From contig RAZA01000006.1 in the NCBI GenBank assembly GCA_003612485.1, positions 1 through 64,000 of the forward strand: a DNA stretch of 64,000 bases. The letters run 5' to 3'. Numbering within the stretch: position 1 is the stretch's first letter; each line of letters opens with the position of its first letter. The notes beneath the pieces were generated by a model. The model was not told the DNA's origin. It did no database searches and saw only the letters and a program-made list of their open reading frames with translations. Of the stretch, positions 19,163 to 26,717 are shown one piece after another. The translations under genes and the position numbers were made by a program. Origin of the DNA: a bacterium D16-50. GTDB taxonomy: Bacteria > Bacillota > Clostridia > Lachnospirales > Lachnospiraceae.

Positions 19163-20431
19163 ATGATTAAGAAGGAAATGATCGCCATGCTTCTGGCCGG
19201 AGGCCAGGGCAGCAGGCTGGGGGTGCTCACCGCCAAGATGGCGAAGCCGGCCGTGGCATTCGGAGGGAAATACCGCATCATAGATTTTCCTCTTTCTAAC
19301 TGCATCAATTCGGGAGTGGACACAGTGGGCGTGCTGACCCAGTATCAGCCCCTGAGGCTGAACAGCCATATCGGAATCGGCATTCCCTGGGACCTTGACC
19401 GCAACATCGGCGGGGTCACGGTGCTTCCGCCCTATGAGAAGAGCTCCAACAGCGAGTGGTATACCGGCACGGCCAATGCCGTCTACCAGAATCTGGAATA
19501 CATGGAGAGCTTCCATCCGGAGTATGTGCTGATTCTTTCAGGGGATCATGTGTATAAGATGGATTATGAGCTTATGCTGAACGCCCACAAAGAAAACGGC
19601 GCAGCCGTCACCATAGCGGTGATGCCGGTTCCCATAGAGGAAGCCTGCCGGTTCGGCGTCATGATCGCTGATGAGAAGGGAAAGATCATGGAGTTCGAGG
19701 AGAAGCCGGAGCGCCCCCGCAGCAATCTGGCCAGCATGGGCATCTATATCTTCAATTGGAAGACCCTGAAGCGGGCGCTGGTGGAAATGGCAGGCCAGCC
19801 GGCCCTTGATTTCGGAAAGCATGTGATTCCCTACTGTCACGGGAAGGGAGCGCCCATGTATACATACGAGTTCATGGGATATTGGAAGGACGTGGGCACT
19901 CTGGACTCTTATTGGCAGGCGAATATGGAGCTCATAGACATTGTGCCGGAATTCAACCTCTATGAGGAGTACTGGAAGGTGTTCACCAAGAGCGAGATTC
20001 AGCCGCCCCAATATTTTTCCGATGACAGCGTTGTAGAGCGCAGCATCATTGGGGAGGGGACGGATGTCTACGGTAAGGTGTATAATTCGGTCATCGGATG
20101 CGGGGTCACGATCGGAAAGAACACGGTGATCAGGGATTCCATCATTATGAACCGGACCCAGATCGGTAACGACTGTGAGATGTACAAGGCCATTGTGGCG
20201 GAAGAAGTGCGGATCGGCAACCATGTGCGTCTGGGCGTGGGCGGGGAGGCGGAGAACGACATGGCCCCCCATATCTACAACCGGGGAATTGTTACCGTGG
20301 GGGAGAGGACCGTCATCCCCAACGGCATAACGGTGGGAAAGAATTCCGTCATTTCCGGGGTGACCACCGGGGCGGATTACGAGAACTTTTCTCTGGGAAG
20401 CGGCAGAACATTGATTAAGGCAGGTGATTAG
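19163..20431 (+). CDS. glgC: Glucose-1-phosphate adenylyltransferase
   Basis: Makes ADP-glucose from glucose 1-phosphate and ATP, the committed step of bacterial glycogen synthesis. The 422 residues carry the nucleotidyl-transferase signature [10 protein letters not shown] (11-20), the sugar-binding stretch [15 protein letters not shown] and a C-terminal left-handed beta-helix with hexapeptide repeats. A GAGGTG site precedes the ATG. It is followed after two bases by glgD, whose product is the non-catalytic or regulatory partner in Firmicutes, and the pair probably forms a heterotetramer. glgP, for glycogen breakdown, is at 46790. Confidence 0.96.
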   Translation: MIKKEMIAMLLAGGQGSRLGVLTAKMAKPAVAFGGKYRIIDFPLSNCINSGVDTVGVLTQYQPLRLNSHIGIGIPWDLDRNIGGVTVLPPYEKSSNSEWYTGTANAVYQNLEYMESFHPEYVLILSGDHVYKMDYELMLNAHKENGAAVTIAVMPVPIEEACRFGVMIADEKGKIMEFEEKPERPRSNLASMGIYIFNWKTLKRALVEMAGQPALDFGKHVIPYCHGKGAPMYTYEFMGYWKDVGTLDSYWQANMELIDIVPEFNLYEEYWKVFTKSEIQPPQYFSDDSVVERSIIGEGTDVYGKVYNSVIGCGVTIGKNTVIRDSIIMNRTQIGNDCEMYKAIVAEEVRIGNHVRLGVGGEAENDMAPHIYNRGIVTVGERTVIPNGITVGKNSVISGVTTGADYENFSLGSGRTLIKAGD

Positions 20432-20433
20432 CA

Positions 20434-21555
20434 GTGAGGGCCATCGGAATCATTTTAGCGGGAGGCAATAACCGAAGGATGCAGGAGCTGTCCCGGAGGA
20501 GGGCGGTGTGCGCCATGCCTATCGCAGGCAGCTACCGGAGCATCGATTTTACTTTGAGCAATATGTCCAACTCCCACATTCAGAAGGTGGCGGTGTTCAC
20601 CCAGTACAATGCCAGAAGCCTCAACGAGCATCTCAGCTCCTCCAAATGGTGGGACTTCGGGCGCAAGCAGGGGGGACTGTTCGTTCTCACTCCCGCCGTG
20701 ACGGCGGAGAACAGCAATTGGTATAGGGGCACCGCGGATGCCATCTATCAGAATCTGGCATTTCTCAAGAGCAGCCATGAGCCCTATGTGGTGATATCCT
20801 CCGGGGACGGGGTGTACAAGATGGATTTCAGCAGGGTGCTGGAATATCATATAGAGAAGAAGGCGGATATCACGGTGGTGTGCAAGGAAATGGGAAGCGA
20901 TGTGGGGGTGGAACGTTTCGGCACCGTCCGCATGGACGAGGACGGCCGCATCGAGGAATATGAGGAAAAGCCTCTGAAGGCTAAGTCCAGCGTGATCTCC
21001 TGCGGCATCTATATTCTGCGCCGCCGCCAGCTCATAGAGATGATAGAGAAGTGCGCGGAAGAGGATCGGTATGATTTCGTCAGGGATGTCCTTGTCAGGT
21101 ACAAGGACATAAAGAGGATATACGGCTACAAGATGAGGGACTATTGGCGCAACATTGCCTCCGTGGAGGATTATTACGATGCCAATATGGACTTTCTGAA
21201 GCCGGAGGTGCGCAACTATTTCTTCAAGCAGCATCCGGATATTTATTCCAAGGTGGACGATCTGGCCCCTGCTAAGTATAATGTGGGCGTCACCGTCAGG
21301 AACAGTCTGATCTCCAGCGGCTGTATCGTCAACGGCAGGGTGGAGAACTCGGTGGTCTTTAAGAAAAGCTTTATCGGAAATAACTGTGTGATCAAGAATT
21401 CCATCATCCTGAATGATGTCTATATCGGAGACAATGCCTATATTGAGAATTGCATCGTGGAGAGCAGGAGCACGATTCGGGCAAATTCCCGTTATACGGG
21501 TGACGAGGGGCGTATTCGCATTGTGGTGGAACGCAATGAGAGATATACGGGGTAA
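20434..21555 (+). CDS. glgD: Glucose-1-phosphate adenylyltransferase subunit GlgD
   Basis: A 373-residue paralogue of GlgC with the same fold but altered catalytic loop ([18 protein letters not shown]), as expected for GlgD, which in Firmicutes lacks most activity alone and raises that of GlgC. The C-terminal beta-helix is shorter than in GlgC. Translation starts at GTG 20434-20436, two bases after the glgC stop, so the two are co-translated. The run of homology from [12 protein letters not shown] to [12 protein letters not shown] is conserved with GlgC. Confidence 0.94.
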   Translation: MRAIGIILAGGNNRRMQELSRRRAVCAMPIAGSYRSIDFTLSNMSNSHIQKVAVFTQYNARSLNEHLSSSKWWDFGRKQGGLFVLTPAVTAENSNWYRGTADAIYQNLAFLKSSHEPYVVISSGDGVYKMDFSRVLEYHIEKKADITVVCKEMGSDVGVERFGTVRMDEDGRIEEYEEKPLKAKSSVISCGIYILRRRQLIEMIEKCAEEDRYDFVRDVLVRYKDIKRIYGYKMRDYWRNIASVEDYYDANMDFLKPEVRNYFFKQHPDIYSKVDDLAPAKYNVGVTVRNSLISSGCIVNGRVENSVVFKKSFIGNNCVIKNSIILNDVYIGDNAYIENCIVESRSTIRANSRYTGDEGRIRIVVERNERYTG

Positions 21556-21641
21556 CTATAGTCTGGCTATGCGCAGGGAACGGGCGGGTGTCCGGCTGCC
21601 GCATGGCTTCTCACAAAGGTTTCCGGATAAGGAGGTGTAAG

Positions 21642-21914
21642 ATGCAGGTTACTGATGTTCGCGTCCGCAAAATTGCGAAGGAAAGCAAGATGAAGGCAGT
21701 GGTTTCCATCACTCTTGATGACGAATTCGTGGTACACGACATCAAGATAATCGAGGGAGACAAGGGCCTGTTTATCGCAATGCCAAGCAAAAAGGCTTCG
21801 GACGGCGAGTATAGGGATATCGCGCATCCCATCAACTCGCAGACGAGGGAGTCGATTCAGAAGGTTATTTTGGAAAGCTATGAAAGGGCGTTGTTGGAGC
21901 CGGAGGGGGAATGA
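21642..21914 (+). CDS. spoVG: Septation/sporulation regulator SpoVG
   Basis: A 90-residue protein with full-length SpoVG similarity: [31 protein letters not shown] and [20 protein letters not shown]. SpoVG is a small nucleic-acid-binding protein that modulates division, sporulation and many other genes in Gram-positive bacteria. The start at 21642 is set by GGAGGTGTAAG just before it; the frame is open further 5' but without a ribosome site. It follows glgD by 86 bases and is closed by a terminator, so it may be read with glgCD. Confidence 0.96.
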   Translation: MQVTDVRVRKIAKESKMKAVVSITLDDEFVVHDIKIIEGDKGLFIAMPSKKASDGEYRDIAHPINSQTRESIQKVILESYERALLEPEGE

Positions 21915-21991
21915 GTCTTGACAGCTGACCAGTCAGCTTTAGCATGTTTATGCTTTTGAAAGTTGCTTATGTTTTAAAAGTTGCGGTTCCG

Positions 21992-22032
21992 GAAACGTCA
22001 TGGCCTATAGGGCCATGGCGTTTTCGGTTTTT
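21992..22032 (+). terminator. Terminator downstream of spoVG
   Basis: GAAACGTCATGGCC (21992-22005) pairs with GGCCATGGCGTTTTC (22011-22025) around a short loop, followed by GGTTTTT. The stem is long and G+C-rich at its tip. Confidence 0.75.
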
Positions 22033-22065
22033 CGGGGATAATCAGGGAGGGCCGTCATAGGGTTT

Positions 22066-22094
22066 TTGACAGAAGGATCAAAACAAGGTACAAT
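22066..22094 (+). promoter_or_regulatory. SigA-type promoter of ptsI
   Basis: A perfect TTGACA (22066-22071), a 17-base spacer and TACAAT (22089-22094). The transcript would start about 110 bases before the ptsI ATG. Confidence 0.75.
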
Positions 22095-22209
22095 GGTAGT
22101 AAGCCCCCAAAAAGCGGATGGAAAGAAACTGCGGAAGCCTCTGCCGCTTTGGGGGGAGCGGATTTAAGAAAAGGATGGCATCCGGCGCAGGCAGGAGGGA
22201 GACGGGAGC

Positions 22210-23937
22210 ATGGCGGAGAATAACAGAGACGGCAGGAGGCTTGTGCTGACCGGAAATCCGGTTTCTCAGGGAATCGCCGTGGCACGGGCATATGTATACG
22301 GGGAGAGGGAGCCGGAGGTGTGCCGGAGACATTATGAGCCGGGGAGGGAAGCAGAAAAGCTGGAGGGTTTTCACCGGGCGGTGGGGCTGGCAAAGGAGGA
22401 GCTGGCGCGGCTGGCAGAGGAATCTGACGCCGTGGCATGGGCGGAGATTCTGCAGGCGCATTGTATGATTCTGGAGGATCATGAGCTGCTGCTTCGGACG
22501 GAGTCCGCCGTCAGGGAGGAGCGTCTGGAGCCGGAAGCCGCCGTGGAGAAGGTGTTTGAGGAATTTGCCGGACTGTTGGCGCAGGCGGTGGATCCGCTGA
22601 TCGCAGCCCGGAGCGCTGATATCCGTGACGTAAAGAAGCGTCTCATACGTGTCTGCCAAGGGAGGGAGGAAAGAAGGCTTTCCCGGTTGGAGCAGGACGT
22701 GATTGTGGTGGCAAAAGAGCTGCTGCCCGGGGACACGGCGGCGTTGGACCCGGCTCATGTGAAGGGGATCGTCACCGAGGACGGAGGCTGTAACTCTCAT
22801 TCCGCCATTCTGGCCAGAAGCCATGGGATCCCGGCAGTGGCGGGGGTGGCGGATGTGCTGTGCAGAGTTCCTCACGGGGCGCTGCTGGCGCTGGACGCGG
22901 TGAGAGGGCAGGTGATTCTGGAACCCTCGGAGGAAGAGTTGGATCTTTGCCGAAAAGGGCAGGAGGAGATGCTTCGGAAACGCAGCATGGAGGATCGGTA
23001 TCTGTCCCGGCCGGGAGCTACCAAGGACGGGGTATCCATTGAGGTGGGGATCAATGTGGAATCAGCTCGCTTTGAAGTCCCCGGAGAACATTATGACTAC
23101 ATAGGTCTGCTGCGCACGGAATTTCTGTATATGGGAAGCTCTGCCCTGCCCTCGGAGGAGGAGCAGTTTCAGGCCTATAAGCAGGTGCTGATAAGGGCAG
23201 GAGGAAAGCCGGTGACGCTTCGGACGCTGGATATTGGGGGGGACAAGAGGCCCCATTGCCTATGGCTGCCTAAGGAAGAGAATCCCTTTCTGGGCAATCG
23301 GGCGCTGCGGCTCTGCTTTGCCCGGCCGGAGCTGTTCATGACCCAGCTGAGGGCCGCTCTTAGGGCTTCGGCCTACGGCGACCTATGGCTGATGTTTCCC
23401 ATGGCGGGGGGAATAGAGGACATCCGTCTGGCAAAATCATACGTGAGGGAGGCCATGGCCCGGCTGGAGGAAGGAGGACTTTCCTACAATCCTCATATTC
23501 GGCTGGGGATCATGGTGGAAGTTCCGTCTGTGGCGCTGACGGCTGATCTGGCAGCGGAGGAGGTGGATTTCGCCAGCGTGGGCACCAATGACCTGACACA
23601 GTATGTCTGTGCCGCCGATAGGACCAACCGGGAGGCGGCAGCTTACTATCGGAGCTATTCCCCGGCTATGCTGCGGCTGCTGGAAGAGGTTTTCGCAGCC
23701 TTTGGGGAACGGAACAAGCCGGTTTCGGTGTGCGGGGAAATGGCGGGCAGCCCTCAGGGGGCGGTTCTGCTGACGGGGCTTGGGGCGAGGAAGCTCAGCA
23801 TGAGTCCGGCCTGCCTTGCAGGTGTGAAGGCTGCATTGGCGAAGATCACTGTGGAGGAGGCCAGGGCGCTGGCGCACCGCTGCAGGCAGCTTAAAACACA
23901 GGAGGAGATTCTGGACTGTCTGGGTGTTGGCCATTGA
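22210..23937 (+). CDS. ptsI: Phosphoenolpyruvate--protein phosphotransferase (PTS enzyme I)
   Basis: Cytoplasmic enzyme I passes phosphate from PEP to HPr for all PTS sugars. At 575 residues it has the normal length. The phospho-histidine is H197 in GGCNSHSAILARS; the PEP-binding barrel motifs LLRTEFLYM, GTNDLTQYVCAADR and the reactive-cysteine segment VCGEMAGSP are present. It has its own promoter and a strong ribosome site (GGAGGGAG). Unusually for a classic pts operon, no ptsH (HPr) or crr gene is adjacent. The accessory island begins immediately after its stop codon. Confidence 0.95.
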   Translation: MAENNRDGRRLVLTGNPVSQGIAVARAYVYGEREPEVCRRHYEPGREAEKLEGFHRAVGLAKEELARLAEESDAVAWAEILQAHCMILEDHELLLRTESAVREERLEPEAAVEKVFEEFAGLLAQAVDPLIAARSADIRDVKKRLIRVCQGREERRLSRLEQDVIVVAKELLPGDTAALDPAHVKGIVTEDGGCNSHSAILARSHGIPAVAGVADVLCRVPHGALLALDAVRGQVILEPSEEELDLCRKGQEEMLRKRSMEDRYLSRPGATKDGVSIEVGINVESARFEVPGEHYDYIGLLRTEFLYMGSSALPSEEEQFQAYKQVLIRAGGKPVTLRTLDIGGDKRPHCLWLPKEENPFLGNRALRLCFARPELFMTQLRAALRASAYGDLWLMFPMAGGIEDIRLAKSYVREAMARLEEGGLSYNPHIRLGIMVEVPSVALTADLAAEEVDFASVGTNDLTQYVCAADRTNREAAAYYRSYSPAMLRLLEEVFAAFGERNKPVSVCGEMAGSPQGAVLLTGLGARKLSMSPACLAGVKAALAKITVEEARALAHRCRQLKTQEEILDCLGVGH

Positions 23938-23939
23938 AG

Positions 23940-24123
23940 ATATAATTTGGTGAAAATCCAAAACCGACAGTATAGTCTGGATTAAAGAAGATGTATTGGA
24001 TATGTCAGAATTATTCTGATAATATGCGCTTTTTTGTCTATCTGTAAAATGCTTTGTTGACATTATACACCTTAAAATTGTAGCACCTAAAGGCATTCCA
24101 TCGCTTTTAGGTGTTAATTTTTT
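23940..24123 (+). promoter_or_regulatory. 3' half of an FMN riboswitch (RFN element) with its terminator, truncated
   Basis: The sequence TTTGGTGAAAATCCAAA followed by ACCGACAGTATAGTCTGG and ATTAAAGAAG (23946-23990) matches the 3' half of the conserved RFN aptamer (GGUGAAAUUCC, CCGACGGUAUAGUC, GGAUG..AGAAG). A hairpin, AGCACCTAAAGGC (24082-24094) with GCTTTTAGGTGTT (24103-24115) and then TTTTTT, looks like its expression-platform terminator. The 5' half of the aptamer is missing: immediately upstream is the ptsI coding end. No riboflavin gene follows, so the element is a relic. FMN binding is not expected from half an aptamer. Confidence 0.7.
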
Positions 24124-24286
24124 AGGAGGTATTTTCTTTCGGAAGGTAAAGGTATAAATTAAGAAAATTAACTCCCCGAGAAGCCATTTTATGACAGTGT
24201 CCATAGAGATAGCGAGCATCGGATTGCTATAGCCACAATCCTCAGAACAGATCTTTGAGATAAATGTAGAATAATATCGAATAATT

Positions 24287-24295
24287 TGATAAAAT
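24287..24295 (+). promoter_or_regulatory. Promoter of the small hydrophobic peptide
   Basis: Extended -10 TGA-TAAAAT at 24287-24295, with poor -35 sequence upstream. The predicted RNA would begin near 24302 with a stem TGTTGC/GCAACA (24301-24306 with 24319-24324) just in front of the ribosome site GGGAGGAGG. Confidence 0.5.
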
Positions 24296-24340
24296 ATATG
24301 TGTTGCTCACCGACACCCGCAACAGGGAGGAGGTGTTTGC

Positions 24341-24439
24341 ATGGAAGTTGTGATTTCTTTTTTAGTTGCTGTTTTGGCTGGTGTAGCCTGCCACTACATC
24401 ATCAAATGGTTAGACAGTGACGATAAGAGCAACAACTAA
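24341..24439 (+). CDS. 32-residue hydrophobic peptide, candidate type I toxin
   Basis: The peptide has an N-terminal hydrophobic segment (MEVVISFLVAVLAGVACHYI), then IKWLDSDDKSNN, a charged hydrophilic tail. That is the usual plan of membrane-acting type I toxins such as Fst-like peptides. A very strong GGGAGGAGG lies ten bases before the ATG. The gene ends 35 bases before a long hairpin terminator. A short sequence covering the start codon is repeated beyond the terminator, where an opposite promoter would transcribe a complementary RNA. The function is inferred from architecture and peptide chemistry; I cannot assign a named toxin family. Confidence 0.65.
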   Translation: MEVVISFLVAVLAGVACHYIIKWLDSDDKSNN

Positions 24440-24464
24440 CCTAGTGGGTGCTTTGCCACTATAA

Positions 24465-24550
24465 AAGAAAAGAAGAATCCCCAAACTGTGCTGCAACACG
24501 GTTTGGGGATTCATTTTTTGCCCGCATGGACTTGTGATTTCTTTTTGCCT
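24465..24550 (-). ncRNA. Candidate antisense antitoxin RNA
   Basis: A strong minus-strand promoter is visible: -35 TTGAAA (24580-24585), a 17-base spacer, and a perfect extended -10, TGC-TATAAT (TATAAT at 24557-24562). Transcription from about 24550 would cross the second repeat copy and then the shared hairpin at 24475-24512, ending in the U-rich complement of ATAAAAGAAAAG. The RNA of about 85 bases would pair with the toxin message at the start codon and at the terminator. Confidence 0.6.
24475..24519. terminator. Bidirectional terminator shared by convergent small transcripts
   Basis: GAATCCCCAAACTGTG (24475-24490) pairs with CACGGTTTGGGGATTC (24497-24512), a 16-bp stem with one G-T pair and a six-base loop. 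ATTTTTTG follows on the plus strand and an A-rich stretch precedes it, so it can stop transcription from both sides. Confidence 0.85.
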
Positions 24551-24728
24551 ATTGGCATTATAGCATATGCTAAAAATTTTTTCAATATTCTTTTTTTAAT
24601 CTGAAATTTATCCTTATCTGGTATCAATCAAGAGCAATGATATAATAACTTAAAACGTTACTTTGTGCCACTAATATATAGCATACTGTTTGTAAGCTTG
24701 TCAAGAAAGCAAAGGAGACAAAGCAGAT

Positions 24729-24926
24729 ATGAGTCGGTTTTTAAGAATCATGGGAATCATAATTCTTTGTATAGTCGTTTTATTTGTGCTCCTGCTTGTA
24801 TATTTATTAATTAAAGCTGCCATCACGAAAGATTATATCAAAAATATAGAAATAGGCAGGGACATCAAAGCGAAATATCTTGGCTACGGCGCCCACGGAT
24901 CCCCGTCTTATCAGAACAAGCAGTGA
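24729..24926 (+). CDS. Small single-pass membrane protein of unknown function
   Basis: A 65-residue protein with one long hydrophobic helix (about residues 8-30, GIIILCIVVLFVLLLVYLLI) and a short polar C-terminus that would face one side of the membrane. AAAGGAGACAAAG precedes the ATG. No family was recognised. It lies alone in AT-rich accessory DNA between the toxin-antitoxin candidate and the convergent AlkZ-like gene. Confidence 0.6.
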   Translation: MSRFLRIMGIIILCIVVLFVLLLVYLLIKAAITKDYIKNIEIGRDIKAKYLGYGAHGSPSYQNKQ

Positions 24927-25024
24927 AGAAGACACAGGGGTATTTATAAGTTGCCGATCATATTGTCCGGGAAATAGGGATGCACACGAAGACATATTTC
25001 TCGCATAACGCCACAGAAAAATAC

Positions 25025-26077
25025 TCATTCATCATAACTTATTGATGCAATATCATTCCATAGTGTACCTGCAAAATCGGCAACGATGTTTTTTTCTTGT
25101 TGTGTTACCGCTTTGAACATCGTAACCGACAATTTTTTCTTCTTCTTTTTCCATTTGCCGACTACCTCGCCATCAATCAGCAATGCAGGCATTACAATTC
25201 CTGCAAGATTGAATATCGCTCTCATATTTTCTTGGCTCAAAAATAAGCTTTCCTTTTTCTCGTGAGCTAAGAGAAGCTGGTCAAATCCTGCAAGAAATAA
25301 ACATTTGGGAATTTCTTGATCGTATGTCTGGTTGTTGTTGATATAATAATAGGTTTTACCTGCACATTCCGTTGTTGATACCGGCAGTTGGGAAAGCCAA
25401 TCTTTAACCTGCGCGGCTGTTGCATGGAAATAGTACATGGCATCGTGAATGGTGGAAGGACCCATGTGCGTGAAATATCGACGAGCCATTTCAAGTTTTG
25501 CTTCTCGCTCCGGAATGGGAGTAAAGGCAGGTGAGAGGCAGAAAGCTTTCTTTTCCTGAACGACATAGTTAATAAATCCACGTTCGCACATTTCACGAAC
25601 GCCGCCACCCCATTGATCAAACATACTGCTTTCTTCCGGTTCGGTCATGCCATTTTGTCTGCAGACATCCTTTAATTCATCTCTCGTCAGTTCGGAGCAT
25701 TTAAGGGCCTCCAAGATCACATTAGCAAAAAAGGCTTGTCGCTCCGGCGTAAGCGCCCACTTATCGCGCTGATTCCAAAATGTATATCCGCTCCAATCAT
25801 TTCGCAGATAATCTTGCCCATTATTACAGTGAATAAATAGGGGGAGGTCATCTTCCGCAAATACATGAACCGTTCCTCTGACAGTCCAGTTTTTCACAAG
25901 ATCATCTTCGACCGTGTCCTCGTGATAGTCGAAACTCCTTATTTTCAGCGAATGCATAGCGTTTACCATGAACTGCGCCTGAACACCGCAAAGATCGTGC
26001 AGCACCGTCATTTTATCTGTCGGTCTCAGCAAATGTTGATTTGCCAATTGACGAACTTTTATTTCTTCTATGGTCAT
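25025..26077 (-). CDS. Winged-helix DNA-binding protein, AlkZ/YcaQ-like (HTH_42 family)
   Basis: A 350-residue protein matching the AlkZ/YcaQ superfamily of DNA glycosylases: an early VQAQ motif (the Q-x-Q pair corresponding to the catalytic QxQ of AlkZ-type enzymes), WTVRGTVHVFAEDDLPLF, and a C-terminal PALLIDGEVVGKWKKK, where many members have a conserved DG..VG.W. Known members unhook interstrand crosslinks or remove alkylated bases, some in antibiotic self-resistance. The start is the ATG at 26075-26077, seven bases after GGAGA; a TTG just before it is less likely. The A-rich codon block for KKKKKK near the C-terminus could be prone to slippage. Confidence 0.8.
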   Translation of the reverse strand: MTIEEIKVRQLANQHLLRPTDKMTVLHDLCGVQAQFMVNAMHSLKIRSFDYHEDTVEDDLVKNWTVRGTVHVFAEDDLPLFIHCNNGQDYLRNDWSGYTFWNQRDKWALTPERQAFFANVILEALKCSELTRDELKDVCRQNGMTEPEESSMFDQWGGGVREMCERGFINYVVQEKKAFCLSPAFTPIPEREAKLEMARRYFTHMGPSTIHDAMYYFHATAAQVKDWLSQLPVSTTECAGKTYYYINNNQTYDQEIPKCLFLAGFDQLLLAHEKKESLFLSQENMRAIFNLAGIVMPALLIDGEVVGKWKKKKKKLSVTMFKAVTQQEKNIVADFAGTLWNDIASISYDE

Positions 26078-26473
26078 CAACTTTTCTCCTATTACTGTGG
26101 CAATAGCTTGTGCCGGTTACTGCCAATATGGTTTTACGTCAATTGCCTGATTATCGGTTCTGTATTTCGGTAGGTGACAGCAAAAGCCGTCCCTTTACGC
26201 TGGATGTCCGTGCAGATGCAAAGATATTTGCCGTCTCGGGAAGTTTTTGCAATGCCATGAGGATTTTATGGCGCATGGAAAGTCTGCCTGATGATATGGG
26301 CCAAGGCGTTTGGCAGAAAAGTCAATGGCGTTGCCGTGGAGATAATGAGATGGACTTAAAGGGGCTGCCAACTAATTTGCGGGCCAACACCAAAATTATA
26401 CATATACCTATATTCGGTGTCAATTGCTTTCGGGTCTTTGACAGCTTAATTTTCAGAGTTCCTTCTATCCCTT
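26078..26473. other. Intergenic accessory DNA without a convincing gene
   Basis: About 400 bases between the AlkZ-like gene and the left direct repeat. A 131-codon open frame crosses it on the plus strand and runs into the repeat, but it lacks a ribosome site and any recognisable domain. Nothing else was identified. Confidence 0.4.
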
Positions 26474-26587
26474 TGGATCATTCCTTGCTGCAGTATCTTG
26501 TGTAGCTGGTAAATTTCAAATTCACCCCAAGGGAGCGTGCCGGATCAGCGATGGTGCTTTCGTCATCGCCGGTATACTAACAGCCGC
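26474..26587 (-). repeat. Left 114-bp direct repeat: truncated 3' end of an HTH-methyltransferase gene
   Basis: This stretch matches 32232-32345 at 111 of 114 positions by eye. It encodes, on the minus strand, the last 36 or so codons and the stop of the methyltransferase whose complete copy ends at 32236. The rest of the gene is absent here. The two copies are direct repeats bounding 5,644 bases that contain an entire ABC transporter/two-component cassette. Confidence 0.85.
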
Positions 26588-26717
26588 ATTATGCGAGTAC
26601 GGGATATGCTATTGATATTCGTCAAATTTGGTCATAGGAATTCCCCTTTCTGAATGGTAGTGCGGAGCGGCAGCGCTTTAGTCTGTCGCCCCTTAATTGC
26701 TTATCTGTAAAGCTGAA

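Larger units (their letters stand above)
24339..24546. repeat. Direct repeats at the toxin start codon and in the antisense RNA gene
   Basis: GCATGGA-AG-TTGTGATTTCTTTTT (24339-24363) recurs as GCATGGA-C-TTGTGATTTCTTTTT (24524-24546) on the far side of the terminator. Because the second copy would be read from the opposite strand, its transcript is complementary to the toxin mRNA over the start codon. This is the same arrangement as the DRa/DRb repeats of the enterococcal par (fst) locus. Confidence 0.75.

Noticed and set aside
23437..24219. A 260-codon minus-strand frame over the ptsI end and FMN remnant
   Set aside because: It crosses a coding gene, a riboswitch remnant and a terminator; no family similarity.
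26110..26505. A 131-codon plus-strand frame after the AlkZ-like gene
   Set aside because: No ribosome site or recognisable motif, and its end runs backwards through the methyltransferase-derived repeat.
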